From Streptomyces luteolus (lineage in GTDB: Bacteria > Actinomycetota > Actinomycetes > Streptomycetales > Streptomycetaceae): a DNA stretch of 64,000 nt. Both the position numbers and the translations under genes were made by a program. This document shows positions 18,579-26,312 of this stretch, one piece after another. The notes beneath the pieces were generated by a model. The model ran no database searches and was not told where the DNA came from. It was given only the letters and a program-made list of their open reading frames with translations. The stretch spans positions 1 through 64,000 of the forward strand of contig NZ_JASCIS010000017.1 of NCBI RefSeq assembly GCF_029968015.1, read 5' to 3'. Numbering within the stretch: position 1 is the first letter of the stretch; each line of letters begins with the position of its first letter.

Positions 18579-19022
18579 ATGAAACTCGACCAGGCGCTCG
18601 TGGACGCGGCCATGGAGCTCATGGACCGGCGCTGGCCTTCGGACGAACCCGGCGGCGCGGCCGCCGTACGGCTCGCCGACGGGGGCATCCTGACCAGCGT
18701 CGGCCTCGACAACATGCACGGCTCGGTCACGCTCTGCCAGGAGGCCGGCGCGTTCATCCAGGCCTACACGCAGAACCGCGCCGTCACCGCCTCCGTCTGC
18801 GTCTGCCGCGACCCGGAGCGGGACAGGGTGCTGATCCTGCCGCCCTGCGGCATCTGCCAGGAGCGTCTCGCCCTGTGGGGCCCGTCCGTCGAGGTCGGCG
18901 TCCCACAGGAGGGCGATCCCACCCGGTGGGAGGCGCGGACGCTCGCGGAAGTGAACCCGTACTACTGGGGCCCGCAGTTCGCCGACGGGCAGTGGCCCTC
19001 CCAGGCACAGCACTCCGAGTGA
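18579..19022 (+). CDS. Cytidine-deaminase-like zinc enzyme
   Basis: A 147-residue single-domain protein of the CDA fold. The zinc site is visible as CQEAGAF (Cys ligand plus catalytic Glu) and PPCGICQERL (PCxxC). Length and spacing fit cytidine or blasticidin-S type deaminases rather than tRNA or dCMP enzymes. The C-terminal part NPYYWGPQFAD is unusual. There is no clear RBS; instead a 6-codon ORF (ATG at 18562) ends in TGA overlapping the ATG, which may couple translation. The natural substrate cannot be assigned. Confidence 0.8.
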   Translation: MKLDQALVDAAMELMDRRWPSDEPGGAAAVRLADGGILTSVGLDNMHGSVTLCQEAGAFIQAYTQNRAVTASVCVCRDPERDRVLILPPCGICQERLALWGPSVEVGVPQEGDPTRWEARTLAEVNPYYWGPQFADGQWPSQAQHSE

Positions 19023-19069
19023 CGCCCGCCCGCCCCACGTGACAGCCACGGCTGACCTTCGGCCATGAC

Positions 19070-19104
19070 GAGGGCCCTGACCGATCCTGCCGGTCAGGGC
19101 CCTC
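19070..19104. terminator. Bidirectional terminator between deaminase gene and tRNA-Ser
   Basis: A perfect 14-bp stem (19070-19083 with 19091-19104) and a 7-nt loop ATCCTGC, lying between the converging deaminase gene and tRNA gene. Confidence 0.8.
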
Positions 19105-19112
19105 AACACCCG

Positions 19113-19197
19113 CGGTGGGTGTGGGATTTGAACCCACGGTGACTTGCGCCACGACGGTTTTCAAGACCGTTCCCTTAGGCCGCTCGGGCAACCCACC
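19113..19197 (-). tRNA. tRNA-Ser (anticodon TGA)
   Basis: An 85-nt class II tRNA. Acceptor GGTGGGT / ACCCACC pair, the anticodon loop is CTTGAAA (TGA, reads UCA/UCG), there is a long variable arm, and the T-loop is TTCAAAT. Discriminator base G; no CCA encoded. Confidence 0.96.
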
Positions 19198-19319
19198 CTC
19201 GCCCCGCCTCACCTGCTGCGGAGCGGGCTACAGCCTACCGGCCTCCGGGGCTGCCGTGGGCGTTCGGCCCGGAGCCGGATCGCGTGATCCGGAAACCGGG
19301 CCCACGGCCGCGCGTTCGC

Positions 19320-20885
19320 TCAGTCCTCGCCCTTGCTGCCGAGGACGACGTCCACGGTGCGCTCCTCGCCGCCGCGCTTGAACGTCAACTCCACCGTGTC
19401 GCCCGGCTTGTGGGTCCAGATCTCGCTGATCAGCGTGGGGCCGCTGTCGATCGGGCGGTCGTCGAGCCGGGTGATCACGTCGCCCGCCCTGAGCCCCGCC
19501 TTGTCCGCGGGCCCGCCCTTGGTGACCGGAGCCGAACCGCCCACGCCCTCGTCGGAGATCCGCGCACCGTCACCCGTCGACTGGTCCAGGGAGACCGAGG
19601 CGCCGATCATCGGGTACACCGCCTTGCCGGTCTTGATCAGCTGGTCGGCGACGTTCTTCGCCTGGTTGATCGGGATGGCGAAACCGAGGCCGATCGAACC
19701 GCCCTGACCGCCGCCGAGCCCGCCACCGGTCTCCGCGGGCTTGATCGCGGAGTTGATGCCGATCACCGCACCGCGCGCGTCGAGCAGCGGTCCACCCGAG
19801 TTGCCCGGGTTGATCGACGCGTCCGTCTGCAACGCGCTCATGTACGAGTTCTTCGCACCCGTGCCGTCGCCGGAGGCCACCGGGCGGTTCTTGGCGCTGA
19901 CGATGCCCGTCGTCACGGTGTTGGACAGGCCGAAGGGCGCGCCGATCGCGATGGTCGAGTCGCCCACGGCCACGCCCTCGGAGTTGCCGAGGGGCAGCGG
20001 CTTGAGCCCCGAGGCGTTCTTGAGCTTCAGAACCGCCACGTCGTACCCCTGCGCCAGGCCGACGACCTGCGCCTCGTACTTCTTGCCGTCCGAGAACGTG
20101 ACCTGGATCCGGCCGCCGTCCGCGGCGGACGCCACCACGTGGTTGTTGGTGAGGATGTGGCCCTGCTTGTCGTACACGAAGCCGGTGCCCGTGCCGCCCT
20201 CGCCCTGCGCGCCGCCGCCCTGTGCGTCGATGGTGACGACGCTGGGGAGCGCCTTCGCCGCGATGTTCGCGACGGTGCCCGGATCACGCTTCAGGTCGGC
20301 GGGGGTGTCCGAGGCGGAGACCGTGGTCGAGTCCACGGCCGAGTCGTTGCGCTCCGCCGCCCAGTACCCGACCCCGCCGCCGATGCCACCGGCGAGCAGC
20401 GCGGCGGCCAGAACTCCGGCGACGAGCCCACCCTTGCGACGGCCGGGCACAGGCGGGGGCGGCTGATAGCTCGCGCCCCACCCGTTGCCACCGCCCCCGT
20501 ACGCGTACGCGGGCACGGCGGGCGGAGTGGGCGGCGTGGGCCCACCGGCGCCTGCACCTGCACCCGCACCGGCACCGACACCTGCACCTGCACCTGCACC
20601 CGCACCCGCTGCACCTGCACCCTCGGCGTGCGGCCCCGGGGCGGGCCCCGGGGCGGGCCCCGGCGGAGTCGGCGGCACGGGCGGGAGCGGCGCGGTGTGC
20701 TGCTGATCCGGGTTCCCGGGTTCGGCCGAAACCGGTCGCTGCTGGTCCGCCGAGACCGTCCGCTGCTGCTCGGTCGGTGCCGACTCCGTGCCGGACGTCG
20801 CGTCGGGAGCGGCCGCCGGAGGCACAGGCACGGAAGGTGCGGACGGGGCGGGGTTGACCTCGTTGCCCTCGTTCTCGGTGCTCAC
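19320..20885 (-). CDS. htrA: HtrA/DegP-type membrane-anchored serine protease with PDZ domain
   Basis: A 521-residue envelope protease of the HtrA family that degrades misfolded exported proteins. In order: a cytoplasmic Pro/Ala/Gly-rich tail (1-145, with alternating GAGAG), one TM helix (GGLVAGVLAAALLAGG), the trypsin-like domain with NNHVV (His), GYDVAVLKL (Asp) and NPGNSGGPLL (Ser), then one PDZ domain (GGPADKAGLRAGDVITRLD). The GTG at 20885 has GAGGAG about 9 nt upstream; a longer frame to 20966 has no RBS. Two direct repeats upstream suggest response-regulator control, as expected for a secretion-stress protease. Confidence 0.93.
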   Translation of the reverse strand: MSTENEGNEVNPAPSAPSVPVPPAAAPDATSGTESAPTEQQRTVSADQQRPVSAEPGNPDQQHTAPLPPVPPTPPGPAPGPAPGPHAEGAGAAGAGAGAGAGVGAGAGAGAGAGGPTPPTPPAVPAYAYGGGGNGWGASYQPPPPVPGRRKGGLVAGVLAAALLAGGIGGGVGYWAAERNDSAVDSTTVSASDTPADLKRDPGTVANIAAKALPSVVTIDAQGGGAQGEGGTGTGFVYDKQGHILTNNHVVASAADGGRIQVTFSDGKKYEAQVVGLAQGYDVAVLKLKNASGLKPLPLGNSEGVAVGDSTIAIGAPFGLSNTVTTGIVSAKNRPVASGDGTGAKNSYMSALQTDASINPGNSGGPLLDARGAVIGINSAIKPAETGGGLGGGQGGSIGLGFAIPINQAKNVADQLIKTGKAVYPMIGASVSLDQSTGDGARISDEGVGGSAPVTKGGPADKAGLRAGDVITRLDDRPIDSGPTLISEIWTHKPGDTVELTFKRGGEERTVDVVLGSKGED

Positions 20886-20951
20886 AGCTCTCTCTCCTCG
20901 ATCCACGGCGCCGGGTCGTCCTGACCCGGCTGTGCGGTTGTCCCGTTGCAG

Positions 20952-20988
20952 TTCAGCTTTTCCCACTGTGTGGTTTCAGCTTTTCCCA
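20952..20988 (-). promoter_or_regulatory. Direct-repeat operator upstream of htrA
   Basis: The 14-mer TGGGAAAAGCTGAA (minus strand) occurs twice, at 20952-20965 and 20975-20988, 23 bp start to start and 67-103 bp before the GTG. Two direct repeats about two helical turns apart are typical of OmpR-family response regulators. Confidence 0.6.
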
Positions 20989-21115
20989 TGGGACGTCAGG
21001 GGACCATAAGCCGCACCTGTGCGTCCTGCCCTCAACCTTTATGTCGGACCAAACGGGCGCACCCGCCCCCCGAGGGGCCGCACGGGGGACGCTCCACGAG
21101 TGACACCATGACGCG

Positions 21116-21976
21116 GTGACTTCCGCACCACAGACACCTCCCGCGGGCCCGATCCGACCCTCCGCCGGGGTCCCTCAGGTCGTCGCGCACAGGGGCGCTT
21201 CGGACGAGGCCCCTGAACACACCCTCGCCGCCTACAAGAAGGCCATCGATGACGGCGCCGACGCCCTCGAATGCGACGTCCGCCTCACCGCCGACGGCCA
21301 CCTCGTGTGCGTGCACGACCGTCGCGTCAACCGTACGTCAAACGGTCGCGGCGCGGTCTCGACGCTGGAGCTCGCCGATCTGGCCGCCCTCGACTTCGGC
21401 TCCTGGAAGCTCCGCGCCGACGCCGAGGAGCCCGCCGAGTCACCGGACTGGACCGAGCACCCCGACCGCGCCGACACCTCCGTCCTGACCCTGGAACGGC
21501 TCCTGGAGCTGGTCGCCGACGCGGGCCGCCCGGTCGAGCTCGCCATCGAGACCAAGCACCCCACGCGCTGGGCCGGCCAGGTCGAGGAGCGGCTACTGCT
21601 CCTCCTGAAGCGCTTCGGCCTGGACGCGCCGCCGCCCGAAGGCCCTTCGCCGGTACGGGTCATGAGCTTCTCGGCGCGTTCGCTGCACCGCGTGCGCGCC
21701 GCGGCCCCGGCCGTCCCGACCGTCTACCTCATGCAGTTCGTCTCGCCCCGGCACCGCGACGGACGGCTCCCGCGCGGTGTCGGCATCGCCGGCCCCGGCA
21801 TCCGCATCGTCCGCAACAACCCGGCGTACATCGAGAGGCTCAAGCGCGCCGGAAACCGTGTGCATGTGTGGACGGTGAACGAACCCGAGGACGTCGAACT
21901 CTGCGTGAGCCTGGGCGTCGACGCCATCATCACCAACCGCCCGCGCGCTGTGCTCAGCCAACTCGGCCGCACCTGA
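21116..21976 (+). CDS. Glycerophosphodiester phosphodiesterase
   Basis: A 286-residue GDPD that hydrolyses glycerophosphodiesters to glycerol-3-phosphate and an alcohol. The TIM-barrel active site is visible: VVAHRGASDEAPEHT (His-Arg, Glu), ALECDVRLTADGHLVCVHD (Glu/Asp metal ligands, catalytic His) and the C-terminal VHVWTVNEPED. There is no signal peptide, so it is probably cytoplasmic. The GTG start lies in a weak RBS context. It is divergent from htrA, so both promoters share the 230-bp gap 20886-21115. Confidence 0.9.
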   Translation: MTSAPQTPPAGPIRPSAGVPQVVAHRGASDEAPEHTLAAYKKAIDDGADALECDVRLTADGHLVCVHDRRVNRTSNGRGAVSTLELADLAALDFGSWKLRADAEEPAESPDWTEHPDRADTSVLTLERLLELVADAGRPVELAIETKHPTRWAGQVEERLLLLLKRFGLDAPPPEGPSPVRVMSFSARSLHRVRAAAPAVPTVYLMQFVSPRHRDGRLPRGVGIAGPGIRIVRNNPAYIERLKRAGNRVHVWTVNEPEDVELCVSLGVDAIITNRPRAVLSQLGRT

Positions 21977-22203
21977 GGCCCCGTACGCCGCATCCCTCAC
22001 TACGCGCGCGTGCCGCATCCCGCGCCCCGGAAGGCCGGTCGGGCAACGCTCAGGCGCCTCTCCCGTCACTCACGCAGAGTGCACCGGCGCGTTCAGTCGG
22101 TACGCGATCGTCACGAGTGCGTCACCGGAGGTGGATTGGCCGGTTTCCGGTTCAGTCCAGTGGGGCATTCACACCGTGGCGTGGGGCAAAGGAGGTCTCG
22201 GGG

Positions 22204-22731
22204 GTGGCGTTGGTGGTGGCACAGGAGGTGCCCGCGTCGTCAAGCATGGCCGTACCCCATGGCCCTGCGGGCGTGGGCGAGGCACGACACCGGATGCGGG
22301 ATCAGCTGCGCATCAGCGGGGTGTCGGATTCGGTCATTGACGATGCCGTCCTGATCCTGTCGGAGTTGCTCAGCAACGCGTGCCGGCACGGCCGGCCGCT
22401 GGGCCGGGGTTCGATGGTCGGAGACGGAGACGTGCGGGCCGCGTGGCGGGTGGAACCCGCGGGGCGTCTGACGGTGGAAGTGACGGACGGCGGTGGTCCC
22501 ACCCGACCGGTTCCGGCCACGCCCTCGGTCACCGCTCATGGCGGCCGCGGGCTGAACATCATCACGTCGCTGGCGGAGGACTGGGGCGTCAGGGACGGCG
22601 CGACGGGCGAAGTCACCGTGTGGGTCGTCCTGAAGGACGTCACGTGCCGTACGGATTTCGCTACGCGCGTCGCTGCCCCGGCGGCCGTCGCCGGGCTCGA
22701 ATTCGCGGACCCCTTCGAGGACTTGGCCTGA
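22204..22731 (+). CDS. RsbW-like ATP-binding regulatory protein
   Basis: A 175-residue GHKL (HATPase_c) protein of the anti-sigma/serine-kinase type that abounds in Streptomyces. The N-box ILSELLSNACRHG and G-boxes VEVTDGGGP and GGRGLNII are complete, so ATP binding is likely. The GTG at 22204 has an excellent AAAGGAGGT 7 nt upstream. It has no adjacent sigma or anti-anti-sigma gene. It may modulate a distant sigma factor or a SpoIIE-type phosphatase, such as the one at 26309. Confidence 0.85.
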   Translation: MALVVAQEVPASSSMAVPHGPAGVGEARHRMRDQLRISGVSDSVIDDAVLILSELLSNACRHGRPLGRGSMVGDGDVRAAWRVEPAGRLTVEVTDGGGPTRPVPATPSVTAHGGRGLNIITSLAEDWGVRDGATGEVTVWVVLKDVTCRTDFATRVAAPAAVAGLEFADPFEDLA

Positions 22732-22734
22732 GCA

Positions 22735-22800
22735 CCCGGCCATCGCCCGGCCGTCGCCCCGTCGTAGCCCGGCCATCGCCCGGCCGTCGCCCGGTCGTAG
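22735..22800. repeat. 33-bp tandem duplication
   Basis: Two copies of a 33-bp GC-rich unit (22735-22767 and 22768-22800, one mismatch) with a partial third copy, in the gap before the SEC-C gene. A DnaA-box-like TTATCCACA lies at 22862-22870 just beyond. Confidence 0.75.
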
Positions 22801-22944
22801 CCCGGCCCTCGCTCGGCGGTCCCGGCGGGGTGAGCGCGGCCCGGCTCGTTCCCCGGCCGGGTTATCCACAGGCAACCCGGTCTCCGCGTACGAACGGCTA
22901 GGCTCGCGCCGTACGCAGGAAGACGTCACCGGGAGACACCCACG

Positions 22945-23922
22945 ATGGCCAAGAAGCGCCCCCAGACCAAGGGCCAGCCCAAGGGCAAGAAGGCACAGCT
23001 CACCGATGGAGAGATCCCGGTCGTCGGTGCCCGTGAGCCCTGCCCCTGCGGTTCCGGCCGCCGGTACAAGGCCTGTCACGGCCGCGCCGCCGCGCACGCC
23101 GTGACCGAGCTGGTGCACCGCCCCTTCGAGGGCCTGTCCGGCGAGGGGGACTGGGTGGCGCTGCGCGAGCTCGTGCCCGCCGCGACCGCCGAGCTCACCC
23201 TCAAGGACGGGCTGCCGGAGGGCGTCCCGTCGGTCACGCTCGCCACGGTGCTTCCGATGGCCTGGCCGGGCCTGCGCCGCGAGGACGGCTCGGTGCTGAT
23301 CGGCCTGCAGAACGACATGGCCTCCGGCGACCTCAGCCGTGACCTGGCCGACACCCTGCTGCAGGCCCTGGAGACGGAGCCGGGCAAGCCGGTGAGCGGC
23401 CGCCGCGCCCCCGCCGACGGCCCGCGTCTGCAGGACCTTCTCGACCCGGCCGCGCCCTTCGAGCCGGTGGTGCACACGGGCTTCGAGTTCTGGATCCCGG
23501 ACTCGGAGAACGCCACGCCGGACGTCACCGCCTCCCTGGAGCGCGCCAACGCCGCGGCGATCCCCACCGTCAAGCTGGCCGGTGTGGACGCGGCGTACTG
23601 GTGCGAGACCCCGGAGAAGAACCACCTGCGCTGGGTCATGCAGCACCCCGAGGAGAAGCTGCTCGACGCCCTGGCCCGGCTGCACGCCGCGGGCACCTCC
23701 GGCCTCGGCGAGGGCACGCGCCTGGTCGGCTCCTTCCGTGCGCACGGCCTGATGGTGCCGGTCTGGGACCTGCCGAGCACGGTGCAGGCGGCTGACGTGG
23801 AGAAGCCCGCCGCCGAGTTCGCCGAGCGCCTCGCGGCCGCGCTCGCCACGGACGCCCCGCTGACCACCGAGGAGCGCCGGGCCCGCGGCGGCCTCACCAA
23901 CCGCCAGGTCACCTTGAACTGA
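22945..23922 (+). CDS. DUF5926 protein with SEC-C zinc motif
   Basis: A 325-residue cytoplasmic protein conserved in actinobacteria. A Lys-rich N-terminus (MAKKRPQTKGQPKGKK) leads into a SEC-C metal-binding motif, PCPCGSGRRYKACHG (about 32-46), as in the SecA C-terminus. The remaining 280 residues match what I know as DUF5926, with no catalytic motif visible. GGGAGA precedes the ATG. A SEC-C motif suggests binding to a protein or ribosome partner; no function is established. Confidence 0.85.
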   Translation: MAKKRPQTKGQPKGKKAQLTDGEIPVVGAREPCPCGSGRRYKACHGRAAAHAVTELVHRPFEGLSGEGDWVALRELVPAATAELTLKDGLPEGVPSVTLATVLPMAWPGLRREDGSVLIGLQNDMASGDLSRDLADTLLQALETEPGKPVSGRRAPADGPRLQDLLDPAAPFEPVVHTGFEFWIPDSENATPDVTASLERANAAAIPTVKLAGVDAAYWCETPEKNHLRWVMQHPEEKLLDALARLHAAGTSGLGEGTRLVGSFRAHGLMVPVWDLPSTVQAADVEKPAAEFAERLAAALATDAPLTTEERRARGGLTNRQVTLN

Positions 23923-24020
23923 CCCGTCGGACACGTCCGGAACGGCCCTGAAGCAGCCGGGAACATATGACTCGCGTCACAACTCCCGGTAAGCACAGGT
24001 AAATCCGTGTCCGAATAGCA

Positions 24021-24110
24021 GAGATCGAATTTGCGAACCGCCGATCTCTTGTTACCGTTCAGGTAGCCCGGTTGCTGGTGCATCCCCCGTCGCCAGCAAC
24101 CGGGCGCTTG
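24021..24110 (+). ncRNA. Candidate small hairpin RNA or terminator with its own promoter
   Basis: TTGCGA (24031-24036), a 16-bp spacer and TACCGT (24053-24058) form a plausible sigma-70-like promoter. About 7 bp on begins a 13-bp perfect stem (24066-24078 with 24093-24105) with a C-rich 14-nt loop, then a T-rich tail. An inverted repeat GAGATCG...CGATCTC (24021-24027, 24042-24048) overlaps the promoter. The hairpin is also placed to serve as a terminator for the two convergent genes, so a separate RNA is a proposal only. Confidence 0.4.
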
Positions 24111-24167
24111 TCTTCTCCGCGGAATCCCGCGTTCAGCTCCCCGCCAGGCCCGGCGCCTGCTCCCGGC

Positions 24168-24914
24168 TCAACTCCTGGGCGTGTGGGGCGAGTTGCTCCC
24201 GGAGCGCAACAGCAGCGGCCGCTCCGCGACCTCCCGCTCAGCCCGCTCATCCCCCTCAGCCCTCTCCGGGGCCGCGAACTCCGCGATCGCCGTATAGGCC
24301 GAGGGCTCCCCCTGCCCGGGCTCGCGCGGGGTCTCACAGACACCGGGCTCGTCGTCGGCCCCGACGGCACAGTGCATCTGCACGTTCCGCCCGCCGGGCC
24401 CCATCAGCGTCAGCACGGTGCGCAGCTGCTCACCGGTCGCATTGCGGTAGTACGTCCGCGCCCAGATGTCGCCACTCTGCGCCAGCACACAGGTCTGGGC
24501 CTCCACACCCTCGGGGGAGACAAGTTCGGGTCCGCACTGCGCGGCGCTGGTGAGGCCGAGCCCGGAGAGCAGCCCGTCGCCGGGCGCCTCCGCACCCTTC
24601 GGCCCACGGTTCTTGCCCTGCTGCGCGCCGCCCTCGACCTGCGCGCCTTCCTCCGCCTGCCCGCCGGCCCGGCTCGGCTCGGCGGCCCCGCTCGGCTCGG
24701 CGGCCTCCCGCCGCACACCTGCTTCGTTCCGTGCGCCTGATCCCTGTCGTACGCCTGCTTCCCGCCGTACGCCTGCTTCCCGCCGTACGTCCGTTTCCTG
24801 CCGTACGGCCTCGGAGGTGGCGTTGCTCACCGGTCCGGCGAGGGCCCCGGCCAAAGGAAGAGAGGCGGTGAGTGCCACGGCGGCGACGAGCACCGCCAAG
24901 CGAGCGCGCTGCAT
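24168..24914 (-). CDS. Secreted protein of unknown function with tandem repeats
   Basis: A 248-residue exported protein. A signal peptide (1-27, ending AGALAG) is followed by a charged low-complexity stretch (about 30-100) with six-residue VRREAG-like repeats, encoded by an 18-bp tandem unit at 24748-24801. The conserved globular part (about 115-215: CGPELVSPEGVEAQTCVLAQSGDIWARTYYRNATG) contains paired Cys and looks like a beta-sandwich. The start is ATG 24914 with AGGTGG upstream. The family is not recognised beyond being a Streptomyces-type secreted protein. Confidence 0.75.
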   Translation of the reverse strand: MQRARLAVLVAAVALTASLPLAGALAGPVSNATSEAVRQETDVRREAGVRREAGVRQGSGARNEAGVRREAAEPSGAAEPSRAGGQAEEGAQVEGGAQQGKNRGPKGAEAPGDGLLSGLGLTSAAQCGPELVSPEGVEAQTCVLAQSGDIWARTYYRNATGEQLRTVLTLMGPGGRNVQMHCAVGADDEPGVCETPREPGQGEPSAYTAIAEFAAPERAEGDERAEREVAERPLLLRSGSNSPHTPRS

Positions 24915-25006
24915 GGGACCCACCTGCTCGACTGCTACGGGGGAAGGGATGGGCCCGAAGATATCGGCGGAGCACAGGGCGGCGGAGCGACCCGCGCCCG
25001 TTTCCG

Positions 25007-25690
25007 CTACATCTCGGGCGCGCTCACACCCGTACGAGTGAGGGTCTCGACGAGGACGTCCACGACCGCCTCGACGTCGGGCACCCAGGGCCGGGCCGAG
25101 CCGGGCAGCGGGGCGCGCTCCCAGCGGACCTGGCCGCGGCCGGTCTCGGACGGCGGCAGCACCACATAGCCGCCCTCGCCGTGGAAGCGGAGCGAGCCGG
25201 GCACCTCGTCCTTGGCGTAGAGCAACTCGCCGAGCCGGGCGAGGGAGTAGGGCGCGACGAGCAGATACCAGCGCTCGGGGGTGGCGACGACCGGGCCGAG
25301 GCGGAGGTCGGCGCGGTCGAGCTCGCCGAGGGCGCGGGCCGCCGCGAGGGCGGGCAGGCTGACCGCGCAGGGGCCGGGGGCGCCGGTGGCCAGGACGATC
25401 GGAGCGGTGGGGCGGTTGGTCCACCACCAGCGGACCAGGCGTTCATCGGTGGACGCGGCGAGGAGGCCGGGGTCGAAGGGGTGCGCACCGGGCTGGGCGC
25501 AGTCGGCGTCCGGGCAGGCGCAGCCGGGCGAGCCGGTCTGCTTGGGTCCGACTCCGGGAAGCACCGGCCACTGCCACGCCGTGGCAAAGGTCAGTGCCGC
25601 GCTGATCTGCTCAGGCCTGCCCTTGGTCCGCTTCGACAGGTTCGACAGGTTCGACAGGAGCTTGCGTCGCCTTCCGAGGATCTCGCGCAT
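25007..25690 (-). CDS. Prim-pol-like protein lacking catalytic residues
   Basis: A 227-residue relative of the bifunctional primase/polymerase N-terminal domain. The family start (ALTFATAWQWPVLPG) and a Cys-rich finger (CACPDADCAQPGAHP) are present. Where active members have a DxD motif this one reads CAVSL, and the usual SGGRH motif reads PERWY, so both the metal-binding pair and the nucleotide-binding His are absent. It is probably not a polymerase. The ATG at 25690 has AAAGGA about 10 nt upstream. A 9-bp tandem triplication (25632-25658) encodes LSNLSN near the N-terminus. Confidence 0.75.
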   Translation of the reverse strand: MREILGRRRKLLSNLSNLSKRTKGRPEQISAALTFATAWQWPVLPGVGPKQTGSPGCACPDADCAQPGAHPFDPGLLAASTDERLVRWWWTNRPTAPIVLATGAPGPCAVSLPALAAARALGELDRADLRLGPVVATPERWYLLVAPYSLARLGELLYAKDEVPGSLRFHGEGGYVVLPPSETGRGQVRWERAPLPGSARPWVPDVEAVVDVLVETLTRTGVSAPEM

Positions 25691-26165
25691 GAGCGCTCGT
25701 TCCTTTCCGTTGAACGCCGAGGGCCACATCACACCATGCGTGCATCTGTTCACCGTGCGTACAAGTCGGCGCTTCACACCCCAGCTCAAGCATGGGGAAC
25801 CCCAATTGGGTCGAGCGTTGGCTGTGCTCCATTAAAGCCTGGCGGAGGGTGGCGCGTGCATGGCGTTTGTGTGCCGTTGCGTATGCCGTGTGCGTTTGCT
25901 CGCTGTGCTCGCAGTCCCGCCGTTTCCACCCTCGAACGAGTGGGGAGCGGCCGCCGCCGGTTAAGACGCGGAGGTCCGGTGCCAGGTTCCGGGACGGCCC
26001 AACTGCCCCTGCCCTACACCGATTACGTACCCATCACGACCGCTGTGACGCCGTGTTGAACGAGGCCAGTCGACCGCAATATGCCCTTACTGCTGTCAGT
26101 TTTCAGCCAACTTGTATTTCGCTTCACAAGCAGCCTCACACACTCCGCCAGACCTCTGAAACCCC
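25691..26165. other. Intergenic region, nothing firm
   Basis: A 475-bp gap; the right part (from about 26040) is clearly richer in A/T than its surroundings. It contains a small CCCAATTGGG palindrome (25801-25810). Frames open through it have no coding character I recognise. It probably holds divergent promoters. Confidence 0.4.
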
Positions 26166-26312
26166 ATGGACACCAGCATTCCCATCCGGACAATGCTGGA
26201 CATCCCATCACCGGGCCGTGTACATGTGGAGGCACTGCTGACGGCGCAGAATGACAGGGGGTTTGCGATGCTATTGAGCAATACGCACCGGCCCGAAAGC
26301 CGGACGCCATGA
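26166..26312 (+). CDS. Possible 48-residue small protein coupled to the SpoIIE phosphatase gene
   Basis: An ATG at 26166 opens a 48-codon frame (MDTSIPIRTMLD ... NTHRPESRTP) whose TGA overlaps the phosphatase ATG (ATGA). An internal ATG at 26268 has AGGGGG upstream and would give a 14-residue leader with the same stop. Third-codon GC is lower than in neighbouring genes, so coding status is uncertain. The phosphatase itself lacks a good RBS, which fits translational coupling to this frame. Confidence 0.35.
   Translation: MDTSIPIRTMLDIPSPGRVHVEALLTAQNDRGFAMLLSNTHRPESRTP

Noticed and set aside
17865..19022. 385-codon protein fused to the deaminase
   Set aside because: The N-terminal 240 codons come from the minisatellite. 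The deaminase domain is complete from ATG 18579.
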